Shown here one piece after another: positions 21,768-31,701 of a DNA stretch of 64,000 nt. This DNA comes from Ophiocordyceps camponoti-saundersi (nom. inval.). Lineage: Eukaryota > Ascomycota > Sordariomycetes > Hypocreales > Ophiocordycipitaceae. The stretch spans positions 1 through 64,000 of the forward strand of contig PDHQ01000008.1 in assembly GCA_003339415.1 (NCBI GenBank), read 5' to 3'. The notes under the pieces are model-generated. The model had not been told where the DNA came from. It was given only the letters and a program-made list of their open reading frames with translations, and made no database searches. Position numbers and translations under genes: made by a program. Position 1 is the first letter of the stretch. Every line of letters begins with the position of its first letter.

Positions 21768-23152
21768 GGCGGGAAAAGAGGACATGTGCCCGTCCGTGAT
21801 TTGTGCAGTGATGCATAGCCTATTCACTCATCCATATATGTATATATGTGTATTTCTTGGAGAGAAGATGATTAACGAGGAACCCTGTCGTCCTCAGCCG
21901 AGCCTTGGCTTCTGTTAGTTGAGAGAGATTCGAGCAAAGGGAAAAGGTGGCTGTGACAGAGAGAGGGAGAGGGAGAGAGAGAGAGTAGTTTTGAGGGGGA
22001 TAGATACATACATGTCATATCGTATGCCTCTTCTCATCTTCGTACGTATATACATGCATGGCATGGGTTGTCGAGAAGAGAGGTGGAGATCTAGGGTTGA
22101 GTGAGGCTGAAAACAGTCATCGGACTCGAACTGCCAAGAAACTCAGTGAGAGGTAGCAGCTGCTAACCTTGACTAGCCCGTCTGTCTGTCTGTCTTTCTC
22201 CTTTTGCCGTGTAACTGATGTCGGTTCCGTAGCAAGATTCCCGTGCTTCCGTGTCATGACTCCAGCTCGTTGATCGTCTTACAAGACATAGATACATACA
22301 TACACACGCATATATGTACGACACAAGCAGTAGGGAATCTCAGCCAACATAAAGGCCAACTTCAAAATTACAGACATAGACACATACATAGTTTGCGAAG
22401 CTTAAAAGGCATCCCCCCCTTGCTTCCCCTGCAACACCCAGTAAGATGACGGGTTAAGTCTCTCAGATCCCCATGACCATCTGAAGTCTACCCAGCTATC
22501 TCCCTACATACAGATGATACATACACCAGACGACTTCGAGAAGGGAAGAGGAGGGAAAGGGGGAGAGGGGGGGGGGGCCGCATTCCGGTTGACGGGAGAC
22601 TCTCGTGTTGGTCCTTTTGCCAAGTAGTTTTGGATGGGGATAGGAAGATTGGATAGGTAGGTAGGTAGGTAGACAGGGTGGAGGCCAAGAGTACACCATG
22701 TTTGTAAGGATGTATCTGCCGAAAGGATCTGATAAATGATGAAAATCCTATTACCGTCGGCATTCTCTTTCTCTCTCTCTCTCTCTCTACCTTTCTCTCT
22801 GCCTTTCTCTCTCTCTCAGAAAGAGTTGCCCGGGCCCGGGATGGGAGATCGGAGTTTCCGTACTTACATATGTACATACATACATATAGCAGCACGAGTT
22901 GTCAACGTCGTCATCAGACGCAAAATCGATACAGACCAGCTTCCAATAGCCGTGTCTCGATGGTCGGCAAGATTGAGCTAGATTGCCTTCCATCTACATA
23001 CCTGCCTCTTCACAACTCCATGTATACGAGGAGGAGCCGAGACTTACCTCAGAGTTACCTAAAACTGCTCATCTTCATCTCCTTTGTCCCTACAACAGAG
23101 AGAGGATTAACATCGTGTCAACAAGAGCCAAGAAGAAGAGAGACAGAGAAAA
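21364..23152. other. 1.8-kb gene-poor region rich in microsatellites
   Basis: Contains the metalloprotease upstream region, an (AG)n run at about 21738-21765, GAGA clusters at 21955-21985, TAGG repeats near 22650-22670 and CT runs at 22765-22820. Open frames across these are low complexity and unconvincing. A lone B-box-like GTTCGAGTCC (minus strand, near 22123-22132) lacks a clear tRNA fold. Confidence 0.5.
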
Positions 23153-23285
23153 TGCCCCCGGCAGGAATTGAACCTGCGACTTTCGTGCTGAGGATACTTG
23201 TAATGATGTTGTAAGGATGTAGAGTAGGTACCTACTTACCTATGTAGGGTGTTTGCACGACGCTCTACCACTGAGCTACGGGGGC
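23153..23285 (-). tRNA. second tRNA-like gene with ~61-nt insert in anticodon loop
   Basis: Minus strand. Acceptor GCCCCCG pairs with CGGGGGC (discriminator A). The D-arm is identical to the copy at 14828-14963 and the T-arm is GCAGG-TTCAATT-CCTGC. The anticodon stem TCGTG/CACGA is interrupted by 68 nt. As in the other copy, U33 is missing next to the stem (CAAAC follows), so the anticodon is unassigned. The insert contains the same AACATCATTAC (positions 23200-23210 complement), showing the two inserts are homologous even though the rest has diverged. Confidence 0.7.
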
Positions 23286-24191
23286 GATAGCCTTGTATAA
23301 GGAACTGATTGATAAAGGATCAAGCAGAGGGGGAATGAGCCATCGCCCTAGGATGCTTTGGGCTTAGGGCAGGTCTCCTAGCTGTACATCCATCAGTTCC
23401 TAGCTGTACATCCATCGAAAGAGGGAGCCTTACATCATCATCATCCTCCTCCTCCTCCTCATCATCAAGGAGGAGGGGAGGGGAAAGAGGAAGCCCGGAT
23501 CAGATCAGTCTTTGGACTTGGTGAAAACCAGCGATAGAGAAACAAGTTGTTTAGAGAGAAGCAACTTGTGCTTTCTGCCTCTGGCTGGGTGTCAGGTCAG
23601 TTTGGTACGGCAGGGATAACCGGCTGCTACTCTGGAAACCGCCGTTCCTTTCACCATATGGACGAGAGAGAGAAGAGTCCTATAGACTGGCATCAATTTA
23701 TATCCATACCACTACCTATATACATACAGTGTACTAGTATATAGCCGCGGCACTTATAGGGGTCTGTATGCATCGTCTGCAGGCATCTACGACATATCAT
23801 ATATCGATATCGATCCCCCCCCCCCAAGGTAACATGTCCCTTGTTTAGTCGTCCAAGAACTCTCATCCCGGGCGTCGTGTGTCGTCGAGTCAAGCTGATA
23901 GGTTCAGAAGACGCTGCATGTCTCGCCCGTTACGATATCCAAAGCCCAATCACTCACTTGATCATGCATACAGTGCTGCCATGCATCAACTACGACGTAT
24001 GTATGTAATCTCTCCTGTTGGGTGTATCCCAGCATCTGCTGATTGGGCTTCTTCCAGAGAGGATAGCAAGATGGCACGGATATATATTAACATGGACACA
24101 TCTCTTCCACCCAGCCCTTTACCACTCCATCCCAACTTGTCCTTTCTCTCTCTCTCTCTCTCTCTCTCACATCTCCTCAACATAGTCAACG
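23286..24191. other. intergenic, no gene seen
   Basis: Includes a repeated CCTAGCTGTACATCCATC pair (about 23378-23416), CTC/ATC trinucleotide runs near 23430-23465, a C run near 23815 and CT repeats at 24148-24172 just before the CBM14 gene. Confidence 0.45.
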
Positions 24192-24446
24192 ATGCAACTC
24201 CTACAATACCCTGCCCTCTGCCTCTTCACCTCCTTACTCTTCCGCCATGGCTCGGCCGCAGCTTTCGACTGCAAGGGCAGGGAAGGCTTCGTGCCCGACC
24301 CCGAGGATTGCTTAAAGTTCTACCGTTGCACGCAAACCGGATACCATCACTACGACTGCCCGCCAGGCCTACATTTCAGCCCCGATTTCGAAACCTGTGT
24401 CTCGCCAGAGCTGGCCGGATGCAAACCAGGCAACGAACAGCTTTAG
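24192..24446 (+). CDS. small secreted chitin-binding protein, CBM14 (peritrophin-A), Avr4-like
   Basis: 84 aa, no intron. A hydrophobic signal peptide (about residues 1-23) precedes a single CBM14 module with six cysteines in peritrophin-A spacing (DCKGREGFVPDPEDCLKFYRC ... YDCPPGLHFS ... TCVSPELAGC). The PPGLxFxPxxxxC core is diagnostic. In fungi this domain is uncommon; the best-known case, Cladosporium Avr4, coats hyphal chitin and shields it from host chitinases. A similar shielding or chitin-related role is inferred, not shown. It converges with the GST gene, with only 29 bp between the stops. Confidence 0.82.
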   Translation: MQLLQYPALCLFTSLLFRHGSAAAFDCKGREGFVPDPEDCLKFYRCTQTGYHHYDCPPGLHFSPDFETCVSPELAGCKPGNEQL

Positions 24447-24475
24447 AGCAGACAGAGGTGGCGTCATCTAGGTAC

Positions 24476-25348
24476 CTACTTCAACTCGGTAAATCTTTCT
24501 AACCCCTGCCAAATCCTAGTCCATCGACCGTCATTCCACTTCTTCAGCTCGGCCAGGTCGTCGGCGGGGAGTGCCTGATGGTAGCTGCCCAGCCAGCTGC
24601 CGACGATGAAATCGGCATAATCCGGCTCTTTGCCGTTCAAGAACGGACCCTCTTTGTCAGGAGAATACTTGTAATAGGCCTCAAAGTCGTTCAATGCCTT
24701 TTTAAAGTCGGCCATCAAGGCAACTCTCTCATGACCCTTGACATCAATGTCATCCCACGTCATGCGCTTCTTCTCAGCCTCGTCAGTGATGCCCCTGAAT
24801 AAAAGGGACCGTTCCATGAAGATCTTCTTGGTCTTCTCCGCGTTTGCAGGGTTGAAGGGAAAGGTGGCTGCAATCAGCTGGATGAAGCGGGTGAAGAGCT
24901 GATCGACCTGATCGTTCCACATCTTCATGACGCCCTCCATGCCCCGAGGGATGAGTCGAGGCCCATCCGGGAACTTGTCATCCAAGTATAGGGCGATATC
25001 GTACGTGTCGCCGACGAAGTGCTTCGCCGGCTTGTCGTGGAGGACTGGGAGGGTGTAGAAGTCGGTGCCGTCGGGGAACTTGCGGATAGCGGCGACGCCG
25101 AGGGCCTTTCGAGTCTCCGTCACGTCTGGGAGCTCTACCCAGTTTGTGCTGTAGGAGGCCGACTTGAAGTTGAGGGCCAGTCTGTAGGAGGGAGAGAGTT
25201 GGTCGTGGATTCTGTCCCTTTTGAATTGGGAGACGGCTGGCTTTGCTCACCTCGACTTCCATGGATTGGGAGCGAATGTCCTCCTCGGCGGACCGGAGGC
25301 GATGTCGTACAAGACGAGGGGGGGGGCGGCATCTGTCGATGAGGCCAT
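24476..25348 (-). CDS. glutathione S-transferase-like protein
   Basis: Predicted 267 aa. Exons are complement(24476..25181, 25251..25348), with one 69-nt intron. The thioredoxin-like N-domain (LVLYDIASGPPRRTFAPNPWKSRLALNFK...WVELPDV) ends with TLPVLHD and the GSH-site region GDTYDIALYLDD. The helical C-domain spans the second half (DYADFIVGSWLGSYHQ). This matches fungal cytosolic GSTs of the LigE/etherase-like group found in many ascomycetes, with roles in detoxification of electrophiles. A signal peptide is absent. The substrate is unknown. The start is the ATG that gives the conserved LYD strand near the N-terminus. Confidence 0.85.
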
Positions 25349-26056
25349 GGTATCGAACCAATGGATGAAGACGGGATGACGATGAAGACTGAGGAGGAGG
25401 AGGAGGAGGAGGAGGAGGAGGAGGAGGAGAAGAGGGGGAGTCTGTCTGTCTGGCTCTGACTCTGACTCTGACTTGGAGAACCGTTACAGCCTTATCCTTG
25501 GTACCTTCCTACTACTATTTATAGGCAAAAGTCCCTCAACCAAAGCGTGTCCGTGCGTAAACGGTGCATATATACACAGTCTACGGATACAGTTCTGCAG
25601 ATGGAGATGTAGGTAATCGTGAATGTCTCATTCAAATATGCCGGCTGACTCTGATGAGGGTGTGTGTGTACAGTGTCTACTCTATTTCTCCCTATATGCC
25701 GTCTATGTAGGTTAGGTAGTTAGACGAACAGCCAAGAAGAGACGCGTCATGATGTATGAAAGATGGAGCAGCATGCATATGTATGCATGCATATCGCATA
25801 TATACCATGTTACGGCAGAGGAGTAAATATAAAGAGTCATATGAAGAGTCATAGAAAGAGTCACAGCAAGACCAACGTCAAGTTATCAATGGAGAAATCC
25901 TTGCCAACGACAAGAGTTGTGCCCTCACCATCGTGACTCTCGACTTACTTGACACTACATACATGCACCTTACAAAGAAACCATCATCATCATCATCATC
26001 ATCATCACCATCATCACCATCACCATCATCACCACCACCATCATCATCATGAACCT
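25349..26056. other. intergenic with GGA and CAT microsatellites
   Basis: Upstream of the GST gene lies a (GGA)n tract at about 25391-25428. Further along are TATG/GCAT short repeats. A (CAT)n-rich tract begins near 25981. A His-only frame across the latter is a microsatellite artefact. Confidence 0.5.
25981..26050. repeat. (CAT)n / (CAC)n microsatellite
   Basis: Roughly 70 bp of CAT and CAC triplets immediately 3' of the small secreted protein stop codon, probably in its 3' UTR. Confidence 0.85.
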
Positions 26057-26441
26057 TCACCTCCGACAGTTATCACTCCTCCCCGACCCCATATCAACAC
26101 ACCCCCCCGCGCAATAATGCTGATAAAACACCTGCCCAGAACGACAATGCCACAAAGACTTGAGCAGCAGATCCTTAGAGCTGCATACATTCTTCGGGCC
26201 CTCGATCTCGAGCTGTTCCACCATGTCCAAGATGTAATTCTCTAAACCCAGAACCCCAACATGTCAGCATCGTTTTTTCTCTCTCTCTTTCTCCTGCTTC
26301 TTTCTTTCTTTCTTTCCTTCTTTCACCTTTATGCAATATCCTATGACCGCAGTAGGAGAAGCCCGAGTTGCATCTTGCCGCCGTCTGAGCGATGATTGCG
26401 GATAGCAGGCTGAGGAGGAGGAGGAAGGCGAGTCTGGCCAT
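26057..26441 (-). CDS. small secreted cysteine-rich protein (candidate effector)
   Basis: Predicted 99 aa. Exons are complement(26057..26241, 26327..26441), with an 85-nt intron (GTGAAA...TTTAG). It has a strong signal peptide (MARLAFLLLLSLLSAIIAQTA). The mature part has seven cysteines, beginning RCNSGFSYCGHRIL and ending HYCAGGCVDMGSGRSDNC. The YCG near the N-terminus and the C-terminal C-x3-C...SD-x-C pattern are seen in a widespread ascomycete family of small secreted proteins with no known biochemical function. An in-frame ATG at 26453 could add four residues. The splice is inferred from frame and from continuity of the cysteine pattern. Confidence 0.7.
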
Positions 26442-27007
26442 GGAGTTGTGCAAGATGCTTTGATCTGATCCGGTATCTGATGTCTATCCTTTCGTCCATC
26501 TACCTATGCACATTGAAATGCCGGGCTGTCTGTCGGTCTCTATATACCTCCCTACCTGGCTTGACACCTCTCGTATGCCATCTGCACAAGGTGGTAGATA
26601 CAGGCAATGGCGTATATACTTTACCACTGAATCTATTGGTCACATGGAAGGGGGGGGGCAGAAGAGAGTAACGGCATGTCACAGCATCACACAAATCTAC
26701 GAGCATCGACGATGTTCAACGTCGTAAGTGGACGTTGCTCTATACGCTCGAACGACTACTGCTCGTATATGATGCTGTTATGGCCTTATTTATCTCGTAT
26801 ACATACATATAACCTCGGTGACCGATATTGACATGCTGGATACTTACTTACCTACCTAGGTAGGTACCATCTATCTGCTCGGAGCACGGCCGTGTCCTTG
26901 CCGAAGGGGAAAAACATCAAATGACTGAACCATCCATCAATCATCCGACGAATACGAGAGGGTATACCCTTCGTCAGTGTACGCACAACACAAGACACCT
27001 TCCACCT
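26442..27007. other. intergenic, no gene seen
   Basis: Upstream region of the small secreted protein. It holds TACCTACCTAGGTAGGTA-type palindromic short repeats near 26848-26866 and ends at the CACCT duplication of the solo LTR. Confidence 0.45.
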
Positions 27008-27343
27008 TGTAACAGAGTTACAAGACAACTACACACAAAGGACAACCACAAGGTCACGTGAGTATCATGAAGCTATCACGACTCAACACCGAAACCACTC
27101 GGAAGACAAATGACACGCTTCCGGTCATAACAGAGTGATCAGACACGAAAGACAAGTCCTCAAACTACGCCAGGGTCTTAGATGAGACTTCGGAAATCGT
27201 AGTTCGTGTCGCGAGGAGTTCACCCCTAAGTCGTGACCTCCTCGTATATAGTTAATCTACACTTGTGCACTCTTCTTTCTCTCTTCTGAACCGATTGTCG
27301 CTATCTCTCTTCCTTGGTGTACCTTGCACAGGCTTCCCTTACA
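27008..27343. mobile_element. probable solo LTR
   Basis: 336 bp beginning TGTAA and ending TTACA (5-bp inverted termini), flanked on both sides by CACCT (27003-27007 and 27344-27348) as a 5-bp target duplication. A TATATAG lies inside near 27245. No internal element sequence remains, as expected after LTR-LTR recombination. Base composition shows no RIP-like bias, unlike the copia element. Orientation and superfamily are not determined. Confidence 0.62.
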
Positions 27344-27936
27344 CACCTCCTCCTCAGTTACGCCGGGGAAGATGACGTTTCTTTCTCTCCGCTGCTTCCC
27401 GAATCTGAGAGAGTCTTCCACCTCGTATCTACGCATCACATTTCCTCTGATATTTACCGAGCAGTTACTGAGAGAGAATACAACTCGCTTCAGATGAATC
27501 AACAACAAGATAGTAGAACAACTATCGATAAAACTCTCAACAACTAGGCTACCTACACAACATCATCAGCTACAGCCTCCAACAACAACCCAGTGACGTC
27601 TTAGGGTAAGGGTTAAAGTTACACCATGCCCACAACCTACATCATCATACATAAACACACTCAACCATCCTCAACCAATCCAACCAAATAAAAAAAGGGC
27701 AGAACCAATAAGAAAAGCCAGCGGCAATCACAACTTCCCCCCCCTCCCCCCCCCCTCTCTTCCCGTCAAACTACCATCGACGCCCTCGATCAAGCACAGA
27801 CGCTGGATACAACGTCGACCCAGCTGGGAGGAAGGGGAGTTTCCATTAGCCATTATATTCTCCCCTGCGTCAGGCGATGACATTCAGACGACGACTGTGA
27901 ACGATAGCTCTTTTTTGTTTCCTCTGGATATACAGA

Positions 27937-27967
<31 letters not shown>

Positions 27968-28038
27968 CGCCCGTTCATTCTCCAACATCGCCAACCCTCT
28001 CTTCCAACCACAGCCTAAACCCTTGTTCATCATCCATC
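27344..28038. other. intergenic and promoter of kynurenine formamidase gene
   Basis: Contains a degenerate TTAGGGTAAGGG stretch near 27601, C-homopolymers near 27740, and a (TA)n run at 27941-27966 about 75 bp upstream of the next ATG that may act as a TATA region. No gene seen. Confidence 0.5.
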
Positions 28039-28956
28039 ATGAAGCCATCTCTTCTCCTCACTCTCCTCTCCCCCCTCGCAGAAGCAAGCTTCCAACTCCT
28101 CTCCTACGGCCCCCATCCACGACACGTCGTCGGCGTCTGGAAAGATGACAAAGTCGACCAAGCCTCATCCTGGATCATGTATGTAAAAGAAGCCTTTCCA
28201 TCCTCCTCCACCCTCATCCTCTAACTTCACCACAAAAAAAAAAGCTACATCCACGGCGGCGCATGGAGACGCCAAGAAGACTCCTGGCGCGACTTCGAAC
28301 CCAGCGTCAACAACATGCTAACCTCAGGCCTCTTCCCCGCCACCACCTTCGCCTCGATAGACTACCGCCTCTCGCCCTGCGCCTATCCGAACGCGAACCC
28401 CTGCCCCTTCCCGGTCCAACACCCAGACCACATCATGGACGTCCGCGCAGCGCTGCAGATGCTAGCACAGCAGCAGGGCCTGCGCAGCAACTACCTGCTA
28501 ATAGGCCACTCCGCCGGCGCCACGCTCTCCTTCCAACTGCTAATGGGAGAGGCCGCTCTCGAAGGCCAGCCTCTAATCGACGCCCCGCTCCCCGTGGCCG
28601 TCATCGGCATCGCCGGCTTGTACGACCTGAGGGGTATAAACGATCGCTTCGGAGGCGCGTACTCTGACTTCCTCACCAAGGCATTCGGCACCGATTGGCG
28701 CGTGTGGGATCGTGCTTCTCCCGCTAGGTTCCCCGGAAGCTTCCGTCAGAGACTGCCGCCTCCCGGGAGGGTTCTTCTCGCCCGCTCTCCTCAGGATAGT
28801 CTCGTCGACGAGCCGGAGCTAGACAACATGGCGAGGAAGCTAGCAGCCGATGGCGTCACCTTATCAGTAGTAAAGACCCTCACAGGCGAGCACAACTCCG
28901 TCTGGGAGGATGGAAACCAGATAGCCGGACTGGTGGCGAGCGTGTTCCGTCGATAA
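28039..28956 (+). CDS. BNA7: kynurenine formamidase (BNA7-like alpha/beta hydrolase)
   Basis: Predicted 283 aa. Exons are 28039..28178 and 28245..28956 (66-nt intron GTATGT...AAAAG). It would hydrolyse N-formyl-L-kynurenine to kynurenine and formate in tryptophan catabolism and de novo NAD synthesis. The oxyanion-hole motif HGGAW (residues 50-54) is completed across the intron. The nucleophile elbow is GHSAGA (Ser136), and a late GEHNSVWEDG supplies the probable catalytic His. These match the Bna7 family, whose hallmark is HGGxW. The N-terminus is unusually hydrophobic (MKPSLLLTLLSPLAEA) and could mimic a signal peptide. It converges with the ankyrin gene, with 36 bp between stops. A related esterase is the main alternative. 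Confidence 0.78.
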
Positions 28957-28992
28957 GGCTGCAACTGAAAAGAAGTAAACACACATACATAA

Positions 28993-29587
28993 TCACGACT
29001 GTAGTTTTCCCCTCCTCTCTTCAAGCGCCTTCTTCGCCTCCTCCATCTTACCCGCCCACCTATCCTCCTGCTTGAACATACGAACGCACTCAATCGCACT
29101 GGGAGCTCCAAGGACCGGATCAGCTCCCCCCCGGAGAAGAGTCTTCCTAAATGAGAAGCCATGCCCCACAAAGAGTCGCATCTCTTCAATCGACGAACCT
29201 CAATGACGTCATCCTCGTGCTTGAAAACAGCTCCGGCGAGGGGGCTCTGTCCACGATCGTTAAGCCGGTTCGGATCGGCGCCGTGGTCGAGCAGTAGCTG
29301 AACCACAGCCGCGTGCCCATGATAGGCAGCCAGCATGAGCTCCAGACGAAAAGAGACGCTCTCCGCGTGAGCTTCCCTTCATCTTTTTAGTTGTAGCGCG
29401 CGATCAAACTCACAAGGGTCTCGCCCTTTTCGTTGGTCAGGTTCGCTGGCAGACCGGCTGGCAAGGCTTGCTGGAAGACGGCCAGATCGCCTCCCCGCGC
29501 CGCATCGTACATGCGACTGGCCAAGGCGATAATCTCCGGCGGCGGCGGCGACGACGACGACGACGTGGTGGCGGAGGAGGCGTCCAT
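28993..29587 (-). CDS. small ankyrin-repeat protein
   Basis: Predicted 154 aa. Exons are complement(28993..29142, 29199..29339, 29415-adjacent 29414..29587), with introns of 56 and 74 nt. Ankyrin repeats are evident: GDLAVFQQAL...NEKGETLLMLAAYHGHAAVVQLLLDHGADPNRLNDRGQSPLAGAV, then DVIETLLRGGADP. The C-terminus is a charged helix (EEAKKALEERRGKL). The splice sites restore the LLMLAAY and IETLLRGGADP repeat cores; the second acceptor is GGAAG. Small cytosolic ankyrin proteins of this size are common in fungi (compare fission yeast SPAC105.02c); the partner is unknown. Confidence 0.8.
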
Positions 29588-30023
29588 GATGGTGAAGAGA
29601 GGAAGATTTGCCTGAACAAATGTCAGGGTTGGGGGATATATGATGGAGTCAATGACGTCACTCAGACTGTGTATTCACTTAATGACAACGACATCGATAT
29701 CAATGTCAATCTCGACTTTCTCACCCTGATTCTCACTCCGAGAAGCAGCGCAACGCAGAACAGCCTCGAAAAGGGGCAACAGTTATATCATCTTCATAGG
29801 CAATCTCAAATCCAAACGCCCATGCTCCCTTTCCTACCACCGATATATGCACACTCTCTCGCGCTCTCCTATATAGCGCCACCTCTTTATCGACTGTCCA
29901 GCCCCGGATGACGGCTTACACGTGTATGTACACGCCACAAACGTACTCCAAAGGGACGCGGCTCATGACATAAAAAATAGGGGAGGAGTTTTGCAAAGAA
30001 GACAAAGGAAAGGGGTTGAAAAA
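29588..30023. other. intergenic, no gene seen
   Basis: Region between the ankyrin gene start and the MFS carrier stop. No repeats of note and no recognisable coding sequence. Confidence 0.45.
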
Positions 30024-31701
30024 TTAGACCTTGACCATCTTCAGGCCAGCCTGAATGTAACGCGCCAGGACAAAGATGAAGCAGCCGATAAGCATGGCAA
30101 AGCCGCAAAATAGCTGCAGGCCAAGGTATCTCCCGCCCATAGCGGAGACCAGAGCGCCGCCGATGGGGCTACCGGTCAGTGCGCCAAAAGATTGGACCGC
30201 AAACGCCGTTCCGACCCGAGTACCGATCTGGCTGATGTCGGAGATTTGCGCGATTAGCGTAGGGGCTAGACCGATATAACCACCCGAGGAGAAGCCAAAG
30301 ATGACCATGAAGACGAGGATGCCGGCCGTATTGGTCATGGGCGTCCACACGGCGAGACAGAAGATGGCTGACATGAAGCTGATGATGATCATGACGTTGT
30401 ATCGTCCGATTTTGTCCGCCACGATGCCGGGGATGATGCGACCAAGGATGCTGTTCCGTGCCTTTGTCAGACGGGTTTGTGTTCTGAGTAAGAGAGTAAG
30501 AGAGGGACATGGAAGACTCACCTCACGGCGTTGAGGATGGGTAGCAGATACGGAATAATCGTCCTAGAGGTGCCGACAGACTCGGCCTGCAAGAGGACAT
30601 AGTTGAAGGGAAGAAACATCCCCCACATAAAGAAGAACAAGCCGGCAACAGTGACAGCCATGCGAATATCACGCAAGTTCTCGACATAGTCCAGGAAGCG
30701 AAACGGTCTCGGTCGAGGCGGAAGACGTGACTTGACGGTAAGGCAGGCAACGAGTAACAAAGCGAGGAAGAGAAAAGCCATGACGCGCATCATCCACGGG
30801 AAACCGATCCGGGTAATGAGCTGGGCCATCATGATGGGCAACACGACACCCCCGACCGAAGAGCCGGATACCATGATGCCAAAGGCCGCCGCTCGTCGAC
30901 GGGCAAACCATGTCACGAGGGAGGACATGCAGCAGTTGAAGACGGCGCTGGAACCGGCGGCCGAGACGATGGACTGGGCGAGGAAGAATTGATAATACTG
31001 CGTCGAGAGGGAGATCATCATCAGGCCAAAGACGTAGGCGAAGGTGCCGATCCAGAGCATCCATTTGGGACCGTAGTTGTCGAAGATGCGACCAAACTGT
31101 GGGGAGAAGTTAGTAGACAGATTCTATGATAAAGACCTGAAGAGAGAGAGAGAGAGAGAGAGAGCCTCACGATGGTACCGCAGAAAATCATGACGAAAAT
31201 CTGCACCGACATAATCCAACTAACAGTCGAAGAGCCATACGACCTCAACGGGCCCGAGACATAGTACTGCTGAAAGACGCCGACGCAGTTAATCAAGCCA
31301 AAGGTACAAAAGAGAGCACACCAACCACCAGCGACAACAAGCCAAGCCTCGAAGCCCCCATCAGGGAAGCCATCAGGACCAGGCTTAGCGAGCTCCTGCT
31401 CCTGCTTCGGGTCACGGGGAAGCGAAGATTCGACGTCATCCCCATCAGAGGAGGAGTACATGAAGGGTGACTGATGGTGGTATTCGAGCTGCCATGCTTT
31501 CTCTCTTGCCTCCACCGATGACAGGGAGAGTGTTGAGTTTGCTGCTGTTCTGGACGTGCTCGTCGTTGGGGCGGTCGGATAAGAGTAGGAGGAGTGTATG
31601 ACTTTTTCTCTCGCTTCGTCGGAGGAGAGGGAGAGGGTTGAGTTTGCGGCTGTGGTGTTTGTCCTGATGGCCGGGTTGGCCATAGGATAGTGTGTGTGCA
31701 T
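30024..31701 (-). CDS. MFS transporter, monocarboxylate-porter (MCT) type
   Basis: Predicted 510 aa plasma- or organelle-membrane carrier. Exons are complement(30024..30450, 30522..31096, 31171..31701), with introns of 71 and 74 nt. A ~110-residue Ser/Thr-rich hydrophilic N-terminus contains two near-identical stretches ([16 protein letters not shown]). About 12 membrane segments follow from [22 protein letters not shown], the D/EGGxxAW entry of fungal MCT-like MFS proteins. The second half has [21 protein letters not shown], the family loop motif. The substrate (monocarboxylate, riboflavin or other) cannot be read from sequence. The start is taken at [10 protein letters not shown]; a longer frame upstream is purine-tract low complexity. 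Confidence 0.85.

Noticed and set aside
22120..22190. Possible tRNA on the minus strand with GTTCGAGTCC
   Set aside because: Acceptor ends do not pair and the A box is weak; possibly a relic but not callable.
22640..22680. TAGG tandem units considered as a CRISPR-like or satellite array
   Set aside because: Simple sequence repeat without spacers; CRISPR arrays are not expected in a fungal nuclear genome.
25949..26245. Frame with more than 20 consecutive His codons
   Set aside because: Translation of a (CAT)n microsatellite antisense to the small secreted protein gene.
27598..27620. Telomere-like TTAGGGTAAGGGTTA
   Set aside because: Only two degenerate units; too short for an interstitial telomere claim.
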